DNA of 64,000 nt from Diospyros lotus (Eukaryota; Streptophyta; Magnoliopsida; Ericales; Ebenaceae), in NCBI RefSeq assembly GCF_014633365.1, contig NC_068339.1, positions 31,815,316 to 31,879,315 of the forward strand, in the 5' to 3' direction. Numbering within the stretch: the first letter of the stretch is position 1; each line of letters opens with the position of its first letter. Of this stretch, positions 34,271-46,000 are shown piece after piece. The notes beneath the pieces were generated by a model that saw only the letters and a program-made list of their open reading frames with translations, was not told where the DNA came from and ran no database searches. The position numbers and the translations under genes are program-made.

Positions 34271-36160
34271 GGTTATAAATAGCCCTCAAGTGATTCTTTT
34301 CGTTCAACTCATGAGAGGCTAAAAATAAGCCACAAGATGCATAGAAAATGTTGTGACTGTAAGCCATTGATGTTGTGTGATGTGCATGTGAGAGAGCTCC
34401 CACACCACCCCTTTTGAGCTAGCACTCTCCAAGCCTTAAGAAGTTGCCCCCTTGAAGGTTCTTAGTATTGTTTGCTCATGTGGATACCGTTAGAGGCTGG
34501 ACGCTTGGATAACTTCATGATTGCCTTCGTCAAGTGTTGGTCTCGAATCTTCGTTTCAAGATGTAATCTTTTTCCCTCTCCTCCGTAATCTATTCCCTTA
34601 GAGAGATACAAAAGGAATTTATTGTTTAATTTTTTTTTATTTTTTCGCTAAGCTTATGACCCGTAAATTCCTTCATTAGGCATATATTGAACTGGTTATA
34701 ATCCAAGTGGGAGTTGTTAGTAAATGCCTTACAACTTAAGTGTTAAACACCTTAGGTATTAAGCATATGCCGGATTGACTATAGTGCAAGTGGGAGATTA
34801 TTAGTGTATACCTTGTAGCTTAAGTGTTAAACACCTTAGGCATTAAGCATATGCCGAACTGACTATAGTGCAAGTGGGAGATTGTTAGTGTATGCCCTAC
34901 AGCTTAAGTGTTAAATTGTATTTGATATACAACTTGAGTGTTAAGTTGTACTTGATACACTAAGATCTGATGTTGTCATATATGTCCTACAACTTAAGTG
35001 TTAAGTTGGACTTTATATATTAAGATTTGATATTGTTAATGTATGACCTACATCTTAAGTGTTAAGTTGTACATGATATATTAAGGTTGGATATACTAAT
35101 GAGTAATATATCTATTTGTTTCATGTTCATGACATTCAATTGGCACATTTTTGTCTTTTATATTTAATTATATAAAACGCCTAAAGACAAAGTCCCTAGG
35201 GATACTATATGTAGAAAAGAATTAAAGTGTGACTTTAATTGTAAGGTCTTTGATACACACAAGTGTATACTTTAATTGTAAGGTATTTAATTGTATTATG
35301 CCATCACTTTAGGGAAGTTGGCAGTTGATCTTATAGACTGTGGTCACTAGATGCCTAAGCTACTACACGGGTGCTTGTTGAAGAACAAGTTCATTGGACA
35401 GTGACCCAAATTGAGGATTCCAAATGGATCTTACAAAGAGTGTCTAAGGAAACCTTTTGTGGTGATTGTGCAAGTGATTCTTCAACTTTAGATCAACATA
35501 GTTGGATTCATATACTTTAACACTGTTATGGAAGCATCTCAATAAGGGGTGTGAGTGCAACAATGATTGGGTATGCCATTAAGCATGCAAAGATTGTGCA
35601 TGGTCAAGATAGGATTCATCGACCCTAGTCAAGTGGAGATATGTTTCTTAAGCCCTTTGGTGAAATATGAATTGAAGTTTGTTACCATAGCTAGATGTTA
35701 ATCCAAAAGAAGTCATCATTTCAGGAAACCAACGAATATCATGATCAAATCGAAAAAGGATCGACACTTTTTCCATATCTTTGTTTAATCAAGACACATT
35801 AAACCCATGAAAGGATTGATTTGCATGGGAAGACCACCACTGAAAGGTAGCAATCACAATTTGATCGTTCTACTAATTGAGGGCCATGATGGGTTGCTAG
35901 ACTTTGCTCTTGGTCTATGGCCTTTGAGAAAGGTCATTACCAACATAAAAAGCTTATGGGTCACACACACAAGGATAAAAATTGCTAGATAATGGTGGGC
36001 TCGTTGAGGGTTTGAGGAAACCCTTGTGAAGAGCTAAGAGAAATAAAATCCATAAATTAGTTTTGCCAAATTCCACCTAAAATCCTAGTTGGACTAGGTT
36101 ACATAATTAGGCCTTAGGTTTTAGTGGAAATCGGTACCTAATAAATTAGGATTTTATTTA
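34271..36160 (+). repeat. tandem LTR-like unit, copy 2
   Basis: It is the counterpart of copy 1, starting GTTATAAATAGCCCTCAAG. It ends at the shared AGGATTTTATTTAT, after which the copies diverge. No coding ORF has a recognisable motif; the 61-residue ORF at 35807 is not conserved in copy 1. Confidence 0.75.
34675..34930 (+). repeat. three tandem polypurine/LTR-start units
   Basis: Units of about 85-90 bp each contain CATATGCCG/CATATATTG, ATAGTGCAAGTGGGAGATTG (or a close variant), TTAGTGTATGCC and CTTAAGTGTTAAA. Each looks like a polypurine tract plus the first bases of a copia LTR. The third unit leads into the true-looking LTR start near 34889. Confidence 0.8.
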
Positions 36161-36511
36161 TTATTACCAAAATACAACAATCAAAACTTGTAATGTGGGG
36201 ACATGGAGTAGGGCTTGCAATTTTTTGCTTGCCAAAGGGTTTGCCGGTGCTCTAGGAGGAAGATCACTCCAGGATGAGGGTTGGCTCTAGAGGAAGGTCA
36301 CTATGGGAGAAAGGTTGTCTCCATGTGGATGGGTTCACTGGGTGGAAAGGAATTGCTCTAGGAGGATGGGTCCTCTAGGAGGAAGGTGCAACTCCACGTG
36401 GATGGGTCCACCAGGAGGAAAGGTTCACCAAGAGGAAAGAACCTTTGGGAGTAAGGGAATTGCTCTGGGAAAAAGGGTCCTCCAGGTGGATGGGTCCTCT
36501 AGGAGGAAATG
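36161..36511 (+). repeat. purine-rich degenerate repeats before LTR-D
   Basis: From about 36250 a GGTCCTCTAGGAGGAA / GTGGATGGGTCCAC-type block recurs roughly ten times with many variants. It directly precedes an LTR start, so it is probably the 3' interior of that element. The final AGGAGGAAAT can serve as a polypurine tract. The ORF at 36303-36530 only reads through the repeats. Confidence 0.6.
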
Positions 36512-37668
36512 TGTTATTTCCAAACTATAACAATTAAATTTAATTGTCTTGGGATCAACCAAAGCAGAGTCATTCACAGTGGTAGAGGGTTTGAGATGTC
36601 ACAAGTGTGGACAACCAAGTTTGAACCTAATTCACAATTAGAGAATGCCGAGGCTTCAAGAGCTCGGATGGGGTCCCTAGAGCCTTTGAGGTTGCTGGCC
36701 CAGAAGGGTTTTCGGGGATCAAAGGTTTCAGTCTAGCCCAAAAATGACTTCAGGGGATTGTTCTTACCTTAGTTTACGAGCACAAAGTCAAAAAGGCACA
36801 CATATGACTCCCCCGCGTGGGCCCTCCGATGCCTAAGTTAGACAAAAGTCTGAGATGTAGTTACAAAAGTATGCGAATGTATGTTCAATGTGTGTCTTAG
36901 GATGTATTCTAGTGTCCCAAAAAATAGGGTAGAGTTCTTCCGAATGGGTCTTAGAGAGAGAAATGGTAGAGTCTAGATGATCCTTGAAGGTCCAGAAAAG
37001 TCCTTTGCCTTGGAAGAGGCACTTATTTATAGACACTAGGTGGGGCCTATGGTTAAGTCCTCAAATTCTTCTAGGGAATGCATTGGGTGAGGCCCGAGGG
37101 CTTGAAGATGTCTTCGGAGGCAAAGTGCCCCGATGACTATCTTTAAGTGGCCCAAATGGGTCATTGGGGGCCACTTGGAATCCTTCATCTAGGAGACTCT
37201 ATGGGAGTCTTCAGACTTATGCAAATGAGGTCAGATCATCCCAAGGAACCTTCTAGAGGGCCTGGGTGACTACTGTCCTGAAGACTCTTTGGGGATACAA
37301 TATGTAATTGCTTAAAACTTAGGGAATTTTTAGGGCACCCACAATAATAGCTCTCTACTCTTGCCTTAGGCTGAAAGGCAAAGGGAAGAGTATAACAAGG
37401 TGGGTCCCAAATTTGACTCAACGGGGGAGAGTCTCTGAGGGAATAATGATGATTGGTCTGCCGAGGACTTGGACTATAAATACGAGGAGGTCCCATGGGC
37501 CACATTTCCCCTAAAGAGCATGAGTCATCCGGAATTCCTAAAGACTCTCAATTGTCTCGAAGTCTCTTTGTTACTCTTGGCTCGAAGACTATGGCTTAGC
37601 GAAAGACCAACTCTTAGAGGTAAAATCATTTCTTTGCAACCCCTTACTAAAATTACTATCTTCCTACA
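36512..37668 (+). mobile_element. LTR-D, inserted in Gypsy-2 RNase H
   Basis: It starts TGTTATTTCC and ends TATCTTCCTACA, 1,157 bp. A GGACTATAAATACG TATA box lies at 37471-37482. On its right, minus-strand gypsy RNase H coding begins at once ([10 protein letters not shown]), so its right end marks an insertion or deletion point in Gypsy-2. The element's left part beyond the repeats is lost. Confidence 0.6.
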
Positions 37669-39157
37669 ACTGCTAGCTCCAAGTCATGTGTCGGGTAGTT
37701 TACTTCGTGCCTTCTCAACTGATATGACCCATATGTGATCACTTGAACATGTTGTATTAATATGCAACCTAAAACTATTTTCGAGGCATCCATTTACACG
37801 ACATAACCTCCAGGCCCACTTGGCATAACTAGGACTGGTGTTAAAGTCAGTCTAGTCGTAAGCTCTCAAAAGCCCTTCTCGCATTCGGTAATCCATTCAA
37901 ATTTTATTCCCTTCTGCATAAGCCTTGTCAGGGGTGCAACTATCTTTAAAAATCCCTCCATGAATCTTCGGTAATAGCCAGCCAATCCTAGAAAACTTCG
38001 TATCTCAATTATATTGGTCAGCTATTTCGGCCCTTGAACAGCCTCACCCTTGGTCGAATCCATCGTGATTCATTCGATCAATATCACATGTCCCAAAAAT
38101 ATCACTTGGGATAACCAAAACTCGCACTTGGAGAATTTAGCGTACAATTGGTGCTCCCTAAGGGTTTCTAACACTATCCTTAAGTGTTTTTCATGTTCAT
38201 TCTCATTTGAAGAGTTTATCAATATGTCACAATAAATACGATAACGAATTTATCCAAATAAGACCTAAATACCTAGTTCATGAGATCAATAAACGCAGTT
38301 GGCGCATTGGTAAGACCTAATGGCATTATTAAGTACTCAAAATGCCTATATTGGGATCAAAATGTCATCTTTGGTACATCATCGAGCTTAATCCTCAACT
38401 GGTAGTATCTATACCTCAAATCAATTTTTGAAAACACTTTCGCTCCCTGTAGCTAATGAAATAATTTGTCGATTTGTGGGACTGGGTACTTATTTTTCAT
38501 CATGACCTTATTCAATTGATGGTAGTCGATACACATCCTTAGACTTCTATCTTTTTTCTTTACAAATAATATTGGTGCACCTCACGGTGACATACTTGGC
38601 CTAATGAATCCTTTATCAATCAGCTCCTGCAACTAACTCTTTAATTCTCCCAATTCAGATGGTGCCATATGGTATGGTGGTATTGATATGGGTCGCGTTC
38701 TGGGCATCAGCTCGAAGAAAAATCCGATCTCCCTGGGTGGTGACAATCCTAGTAGGTCTTCCGAAAACACGTCTCTGAATTCTCGTACAATTCACACCCC
38801 TTCGACCTTAGGTGTCTCCTGTTCCACTAATTGAGCACTAGCTAGGTACCTATATGCCCCTTTGTTCATTAGTTTTACCGCTTTATGTGTCAAAATTATT
38901 CTCTTTTCCTCGGGATTACTCTGTCCCTAAAACTTCACCAATTCTATCCCGAGTTTTCTTATGGCCACCATTTTCCTTCAAAAATCCATGTTGGCATCAT
39001 ATTTAGATAGAAAATCTATCCCTAGGATAACATCAAAGTCGTTCACATCTAGCAGTATCAGATTAGCTTGAAATCCATTACTGCTCATGCCGATCTCGCA
39101 ATCTTCAATTAGCTTCGATGTCTCCATGGTTTTTTCCCATGAGCTTCCCCTATCACC
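37669..39157 (-). pseudogene. Gypsy-2 protease, reverse transcriptase and RNase H
   Basis: Read from 39157 leftwards. Protease end: ANLILLDVNDFDVILGIDFL (39070-39010). [48 protein letters not shown] and IRSFLGLAGYYRRFMEGFL (38000-37950). RNase [15 protein letters not shown] (37795-37755), then [13 protein letters not shown]. There are many stops and frame changes and the YxDD box is eroded. Integrase is absent, cut off at 37668 by LTR-D. The right side joins the gag zinc-knuckle piece at 48699, across Copia-1. Confidence 0.87.
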
Positions 39158-41156
39158 TGTTAGTGTAGGTGCTCTAGACCCAATCAGATTGGGCATGTTG
39201 TACACTGACAATTGTAATCATGTTATTATTTGAATAAGGAGTTATTCAAATTCACAAGAAGTCATTCTATTAGTTTATTGTTATTATTGTAATAACCGAA
39301 TGAAACTAGATAGAAGTCCATATGATGTATACTGTGAATAATCTATAAAGATGTGAGATGATGCATCACAGTTTATAGACATCATTAAACGTCCCAAGTC
39401 GTAGCAATGTCAAGAATGGACATTGACAATTGCGGTAAGACTTGTATGTGCTATGTTTTTGCTATGTGATAGCAATGGGGGTCTCACACCCATAGGCATG
39501 GGGATGCCTAGACAAGTACATAGGTGACTAATGTTGGAGAACGTGTCACTGGACATGACTCGCCATGAGAATCCATTTTGGTTAAATGTTGATGGAATTC
39601 TCATACGAGATGGGTGTAACTAATCCTTGGACCTGAGGTTGTCACGGTCATCTCATAAGAAGACCGGTATGCTTTGACATCGTTTCGATGGGCCTAGACA
39701 AAGGCTGCACGTGGGCGATCGTTGGGTATATCATGAGGCTTATGGAGATGGGTGCATAGCCAAGATGGGACTCGTCTATCCCTTGATAGAGGATGATGTA
39801 TCTAAGGCGCATTCGGTGGATATTCACTTTAAATCCATGGCCATGGTGAAAGAGATCAATAAGGAATTATTGATTCACTTTCTATTAAGTGAAGATATCC
39901 GAAAGACCGAAGAAAACTCATGTGATCATTATCAAGTAACACATCGCCATACTTGAGATCACATAAGATGCATTGACGAGAGGATCGTATTACACGGTAA
40001 CCATGCTCGTGAAAGGTTATTTGCGGATTATGAATCCTTCTGAATAATTGGGTAGGCATGACGCCTTGCTAGAGGCCAATCTTGTCTTATGTGTTCGTAC
40101 CGACACATTGCCAACATATTCGGAAGCCTAATGAGTCATACGCAATAGGCACGGTCCCTGGCTTAAACTAGGAGAGTGGACGTATGGTTAAGTGGGACAC
40201 TTCGGCAAGAAGTTGTGCCGTCGTATGTTCTCACGGAAAAAGAACAGATAGACGTAATGACGTCGATATGACGATGAGTCGTCGTAATGGAAAGAGTTTC
40301 CTAAAAATGGCATTTGATTAAATTAGGAAGGAGTTTCTAATTTAATGATTTTCTATTTGTTGGAGTGGCAAATAGGAAATAAAATATTTTTGGGCTTAAG
40401 TTAATATTTGGACTAAATTAGATTTGGGCCAAATATTAAATTAAATATTATATTTGGACTAAATTGGATTTGGGCCAAATATTAAAATAAATATTATATT
40501 TGGACTAAATTAGATTTGGGCCAAATATTAAATATTATATTTGGACCAAATTAGATTTGGGCCAAATATTAAATAAAATATATTTGGGCTTGAATTAGAT
40601 TTGGGCCATAATATTTTATTTAACCTATAAAAGGATTGGGCCATTTAATTATATTTCTAGTTGGACTAGAATAAGCCCACTTATGATTCTAATTAAATTA
40701 GAATTAATGAGCTAGCCCAATCCATTAGGGTTTTAAAAACCCTAGGATATTTCATTATAAATATCCTTTTATAGGTTGCCCATTATTGAGGTGATTTTTG
40801 GTGTCGTTTTTCAAGAGTTGAAAAACGCATTGCCGTTCACTCTTCCCCGTTTCTTTTGGCATCGATTTGAAACGTGGGTGTTCTTTTACCGTCCATACAC
40901 AAGCCGCGCAAAGGAGAAGGAGCTAGCACTCCTATTCCGCTCTCCTTGCCAACGGACGCGTGCCGCGTATCACGAGTTAGAGGCCGGACGCTTGGACGGC
41001 TCGAATCCGCGAACGACTCGATAATCTAAAGGTTAGATTTATTTATTTGTTTGTGAATGATTTGATTTCGACGTTGATCCAATCGCCGGGATCGGGGTAA
41101 GGTTCAAAATATTTGAACTACGCTGCTTGCCCCGTAGCGATCTTGCTTTACTTTCA
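39158..41156 (+). mobile_element. Copia-1 5' LTR
   Basis: TGTTAGTGTAGG to GCTTTACTTTCA. U3 carries five tandem TTGGACTAAATTAGATTTGGG units (40400-40620). A CCTATAAAAGG TATA-type box is at 40624-40634 and a second TTATAAATATCC at 40755-40766. ORFs of 81 and 82 codons inside (39711, 40776) recur in the sister LTRs only because the LTRs are near-identical. Confidence 0.93.
40395..40620 (+). repeat. about 50-bp tandem repeats in Copia-1 U3
   Basis: Five units built from TTTGGACTAAATTAGATTTG and GGCCAAATATTAAA recur, the last degenerate. The same array is present at 47940-48155, inverted at 60440-60640, and decayed at 63110-63250. Confidence 0.9.
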
Positions 41157-41157
41157 G

Positions 41158-41170
41158 TGGTATCAGAGCC
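41158..41170 (+). promoter_or_regulatory. Copia-1 primer binding site
   Basis: TGGTATCAGAGCC, complementary to initiator tRNA-Met 3' end, lies one base after the LTR. Confidence 0.93.
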
Positions 41171-41334
41171 ATCGTCGAAATATTTCAATTCCTTACGTGC
41201 GGATTCGGTTATGTTGTTATTTGTGAAATAATTAAATGATTGTTGCATTTGTATTTTTGGATTGCAAAACGTTTTTGGGTGAAGGGAAAAAGATCGTGTA
41301 TGACACGAAAAAGAGCGAAACGGGGTTCGGGGTG

Positions 41335-41850
41335 CATACGGATGCACCGGGGCGTCGAAAGACGCGACCGAGCGGGGCCCGCGCGCGCTGGGCACGGCCT
41401 GGGGCGGCCTGGGCGCGCGCAGGGCCCGGCCAGGCGCGGCCGCGCGTGCGCAGGCAGCCCCAGCCGCGGCCGCGCGCGCGCAAGGCGGCCCCAAGCGCGG
41501 CCGCGCGCGCGCGCATCGCGCGGCCGGGCGCGGGCGCGACCCGCAACCCGCGGGTTCGACCCGCGCGGCCTTTGCGCGCCCCGCGCGGCCCTAGTGGGCC
41601 GCGCTCGCCCCCCAGCGGCCCCTGCTGCGCGGCCGGGCGCGCCAGGCGCGGCCCAACCGTGCCCAGCGCGCCCAGGCGCGGCCCATGCGCGCCCAGGCCT
41701 GGCAGCATGTTTGACATGCTGCCCAACCGCTTCCCGGCCCCTCCCGCTCCCTCGGGCTTCGGTTTGACCCTTCCCGGGGGTCCCCGTGAAGCACCCGGGC
41801 CGACCCTTCGGTGGCCCAGTGCGTTCCGTTCCCTTTTGGTGGGGCCCAGC
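41335..41850. other. GC-rich island in the Copia-1 leader
   Basis: About 500 bp of GC-dominated sequence, with runs such as GGCCGCGCGCGC, lies between the primer site and gag, in strong contrast to the AT-rich surroundings. All six frames are largely open here because stop codons are AT-rich; the predicted Arg/Ala/Pro-rich products show no domain. It probably forms strong RNA structure in the 5' leader; packaging or translational roles are guesses. Confidence 0.85.
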
Positions 41851-43129
41851 CAAGTTGTTTGGCTATTTTTATTATTTTTATCCGATCCATGAGTGTATGA
41901 CACTTATGGGCGGTGATTAAAATTGGGCCAGGGCAGTTAATTGGTTTATTTTTAATTATTGGGCTGCTAGTGTATGTTGGACATACATTGGTTGATCCAA
42001 GGCCTGTTGAGCCTTGTTAGTTAGACTAATTGATGGAGTCCAAGCCCAACACAATTAAAACAATTTTGTTTTTCCAAAATCATACAAATTTTTCAATTTA
42101 TTGAAAGCGTTTCATTAAGTTTGAAATAGATGCGACAATTAATTAACATAATCTAAATGAATCAATTAGATTGATTGCATGGGTGTATGGTATGGATCGA
42201 GTCGACCATTTATTTTATGTTGGGAATGAATGCTTGTAAATTTGGTTTTTGAAATAGGGCCTGCGTGTCCTGCCTCTCTTATACTTTGATGTACATTCTC
42301 TTCTCATCTCACTCCCCCCGAATGTAACTCGGGGTTTCTGATTCTATGTAATGTATGTAGAATAGAATAGAGTAGCGATAGTTGTAGTTTGTATGAAGAG
42401 CAAGAGATGGAGCCAAATTGAAGACAAGATTCGAAGACCAATGAAGGCTTGAAGAATGTGCTTATGAAGCAAGATGTGATTCTTCACCTAGGTTTGACCC
42501 GCTAGCTTCCCTTCTATGGCTCGAGGGGACTAGCCGTAGTTATCCATACCATACACCGGTTTGAGTCGTTTATTATGCATTATTAATTTGATTAATTGCA
42601 TGTGATGAGACCTAAATAAATAAATAATAAATCCCTCATTAATATTAAGCCAACTTGCCTTCCATCATTATGAAGCATTAGGTTTCTAGCTGGCACTTGA
42701 TTTGTTGAGTCACTCAAGGTCATGTGTCACCTATGATTCCTATGCTTCATGGGCCATGAGATGTCCTTGAATGATGGGTCCGACTTAACTAGAAAAGTGG
42801 GGTTTGTTGAGTCACTCAAGGCCTTACTGAGTATAGAGGCAAAGATTGGGAGTCACATAAGATGTGCTTGACAAGGAGTTGTCAACCCAATGAATCTAGG
42901 AGTTGCATGGAGATGCAATTGGTAGCAAGTACCTACCTAATCGATCCTAGCACAATTTGTTGAGTCACTCAAGGTTGTGCGAGGGGAGATGGGATCCTAG
43001 CCTGCTAGGAAATCTTCCAACGGGATTTCCCTAGTTATGTCTTGAGGGTGGCAAACTCGTAGAAAATAGTGGGAGCAATCATAAAATGTTACTTCTTGCA
43101 ATTTATGATTTCGTAATTCAATATGATTA
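41851..43129 (+). other. Copia-1 leader, noncoding
   Basis: No gag homology is visible before about 43130. Three copies of GTTGAGTCACTCAAGG (about 42704, 42805, 42959) lie here; the core TTGAGTCACTCAA is palindromic about the central C. The rest is unremarkable. Confidence 0.5.
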
Positions 43130-43880
43130 TAATAATATCTCTATTCAGTTGTTGATCCAGAATGTCTGGAAACATGTCGATAAGATCGATACTCGAGGGC
43201 AATAATACCTTCAACGGACTAATTTCTATGACTGGGAGATCATCTTGAGGATAGTCCTCATGTGTGATAAGATTCTTTATGCGATAAAGAGCTATCTTTT
43301 TACGAAGCCACCAGTTAAAGAAATAATAGCACATTAGGCCTGGACGTTGCACATGGGTGATATGATCATCGCTTGATATATCGTTTTGGCTGCCATGACC
43401 CCGAAACATAGGTCGCCACATAAGAGTTATGATACCTATGAGATCATGGCTAGGCTCAAGGATCATCTGTTGAGAAGCATGTCATGGAGATGATATGTTT
43501 TATCAATAGGTTGCTAGAGCTAAACTTGGGTATGGATGCCGAAACTTACCCTAGATTTGGTGCTACAGTCCCTCCTTAACGGCTATGGAAAAGACTCTTG
43601 GAGAGTGGTTATCCATACTTAGGGAGACCAAGCCTAAAATTGATTATAAGCCAAGAGAAGTGTTCTCTTAGTTGAAAGGCCCAAGGCGCACAAGGGCAAG
43701 CCCAAGAGTAAGAAAGCCAAAAAGGAAGAAGAGTTCTTCCATAGCGCAATCTGGAAGAGTCCAGAAGACTAAAACCCAAAAGGCAAAAAGGATGCAATCT
43801 ATCTCCACTGTGATAAATCGAGAAGTGCAGAGTAAGAAGAGTTCTACTCAAGGCACTTCAGGTATTTATGTTATTGGAAT
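43130..43880 (+). pseudogene. Copia-1 gag
   Basis: The + strand frames give NVWKHVDKIDTR, NFYDWEIILRIVLMCDKIL, AWTLHMGD, VLAAMTP and YEIMARLKDHL, the order of the copia gag (UBN2-type) domain. Several stops (for example near 43206, 43336 and 43375) and a shift after 43460 break it. A lysine-rich tail (43660-43830) follows. No intact CCHC zinc knuckle is visible. An ORF on the opposite strand (43089-43466) is a shadow. Confidence 0.75.
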
Positions 43881-44160
43881 TAATCTATTTACTTCTGATC
43901 AGTCCACATGAGTATTAGATACTGGATCTAATGCTCATACTTACACCTTTGTGTATGGGCTTAGGAGTACGAGGAGATTAATAATAGGAGAAGTGTACCT
44001 ATACGTGAAAAATGGATCAAAAGTTGTTCCATTAGTTGTAGGGACCTATTTATTGACATTGCCCACAGGACTTGTATTAGAGTTACATAACTGTTACTAC
44101 AATCCTAGTTTGACTAGGAATATAATTTCTAATTCTTGTTTGACAATGATGGATATTCAT
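43881..44160 (+). pseudogene. Copia-1 protease
   Basis: VLDTGSNAH at 43912-43938 carries the DTG active site of a copia aspartic protease. It is preceded by a TGA where the family has tryptophan. LELHNCYYNPSLTRNIIS is the usual copia block downstream. A shift follows near 44150. Confidence 0.85.
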
Positions 44161-45200
44161 TTTTTTATTTAAAGGACAATAGTTGTTCATTTGATAAAAA
44201 TAAGTTGTTTTATGGTAAAACAACAGTACGTAACAGTTTATATGTCCTTGATGTTGATACTCCTATCAATAACATAAATATTAAGCGACTTAAATCAGAT
44301 GATTTAAATAGCACTTATTTATGGCATTGTTTCCTTAGCCATATAAATGAGACTCGCACATCCAACTTGTATAGAGATGGATATCTCGGCACATTTGATT
44401 ATGAATCATATGGTGCTTGCAAATCTTGTTTACTTGGTAAGATGACTAAGTCTCTTTTTAAAGTAAAGGGAGGCTACATAAGTGCTAGGGCTTGTGCACA
44501 TTGATGTGTGTGGGCCCATATCCATCCAGGCTCGAGGTGGGTATATCTACTTCATAACCTTTACTGATGATAGATCATGTTTTGGTTATGTGTATCTTTT
44601 AAGACACAAATCTGAGACTTTTGAAAAGTTCAAAGAATTCAGATTTGAAGTAGAGAAACAAACTGAGAAAAGTATCAAAGTACTTCGATCAGATCGAGGT
44701 GGTGAATACTTGAACAGTGAGTTTCTAGATCATCTGAAGTAGAATGTGATTCTCTCACAATGGACTCCACCTAGAACATCAGAGATGAATGGTGTGTCTA
44801 AAGGAGGAATCGGACCTTGTTGGACATGGTCTGGTCCATGATGAGTCGCGCTGAACTCCCTATTTCATTTTGGGGATACGCACTCCTCACCGCGATCTTT
44901 GTTTTGAACAGGGTTCCAACTAAATCAGTTACTCAGACTCCATATAAGATATGGAAAGGAAAGAAGCCAAATTTGTCTTTCCTTAAGATTTGGGGTTGTC
45001 AAATTTATGTTAAACGTGTTGACAGTAATAAGCTACAACCCAAATCGACGAGATATCTGTTTGTGGGATATTCAAGTGGATATTACTTTTATCACCCATG
45101 TGAACAAAAGGTGTTTTGTTGCCAAGCATGTGGTATTCCTTGAGAAGGAATTCTTAGATGCTGTGGCTAGTGGGAGGAATGTTAAGCTCGAATAAGATTC
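44161..45200 (+). pseudogene. Copia-1 integrase
   Basis: The HHCC-like finger is LWHCFLSHIN...CKSCLLGKMTK (44320-44450). The rve core follows: HIDVCGPI, FITFTDDRS, KVLRSDRGGEYLNSEF, then ISFWGYALLTAIFVLNRVPTK and the YKIWKGKKPNLSFLKIWGC block. Frame changes near 44480, a TAG at 44740 and further shifts near 44800 and 45140 disrupt it. The enzyme would insert element DNA into the chromosome. Confidence 0.9.
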
Positions 45201-46000
45201 GAGGCGAACCACAAACAAATACTCCCCTCCAGGAACCCAAGAAAGATCACACACAAGAAGTTGTGTCAACTCCCCAACCTTCTACACAAGAACCTCATAG
45301 GTCGATGAGGGTTCGTTGCGAGCAAGAGAGATATGGATTTCTCATCTCGGCACATGGAGATATGCTTCTGGTTGTGAACGATGAGCCTACTACCTATGAT
45401 GAGGCAATGTCTGACATTGACTCTGGGTTATGACAGATGAATGACAAAATAGCTTTCCTTAAAGGAAACCTGATCGAGGATGTGTATATGACACAGCCTG
45501 GTGGTTTTGTTACTCATAAACAAGCAAATAAGATTTGCAACTTGCAAAGGTCCATTTATGGACTAAGGCAAGCATCCCGGAGTTAGAATCAATGTTTTGA
45601 TGAAAAGATCAAAAAGTTTGATTTTTCACAAAAGGGAAGTTGATCCTTGTGTTTACAAGAAGGTTAGTGGGAGCGTGGTAGTCCTTTTAGTCCTATATGT
45701 GGACAATATATTGCTCATAGGGAATGGTGTTCCCATGATGCAATTAGTTAAAATATGGCTTTCAAAATATTTTCTCCATGAAGAATTTGGGAGAAGCAGC
45801 CTATATTCTAGGAATAAGGATCTATAGAGATAGATCCAGGAGGTTGCTAGCACTCTCCCATAGTGCGTACATTGACAAGGTGCTAAAGAGGTTTAGCATG
45901 GAAGATTCTAGGAGGAGAAGTCTTCCCATGTCACATGGAATACATCTCTCCAAGGCTATGTGTTTGAAGACACAAGATGAGAGATAGGATGAGTCGAGCG
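45201..46000 (+). pseudogene. Copia-1 reverse transcriptase, internally deleted
   Basis: Normal copia RT has roughly 80 residues between the TYDEAMSDIDSGL block and the MDVKTAFL motif. Here 45394-45432 (YDEAMSDIDSGL) is followed after one stop directly by a MNDKIAFLKGN sequence at 45437. The fingers part of RT is thus missing. Further on, YMTQPGGF, RSIYGLRQASR and LYVDNILLIGN are visible; the catalytic YVDD box reads YVDN. A shift lies near 45780 before NLGEAAYILGI. The product could not polymerise DNA. Confidence 0.88.

Noticed and set aside
39711..41024. 81- and 82-codon ORFs repeated in LTR1, LTR2 and LTR3
   Set aside because: They recur only because the LTRs are nearly identical; the older LTR4 has them broken, so there is no sign of selection.
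41158..41170. tRNA gene
   Set aside because: Only a 13-base match to the 3' end of initiator tRNA-Met, positioned as a primer binding site; same at 27961.
41209..41903. Overlapping ORFs of 99-223 codons on both strands in the GC-rich stretch
   Set aside because: All frames are open because the region lacks A/T; products are Arg/Ala/Gly/Pro-rich without domains, and none is favoured.
43089..43466. 125-codon minus-strand ORF in Copia-1
   Set aside because: Shadow of the gag region on the opposite strand, which carries the recognisable copia gag blocks.
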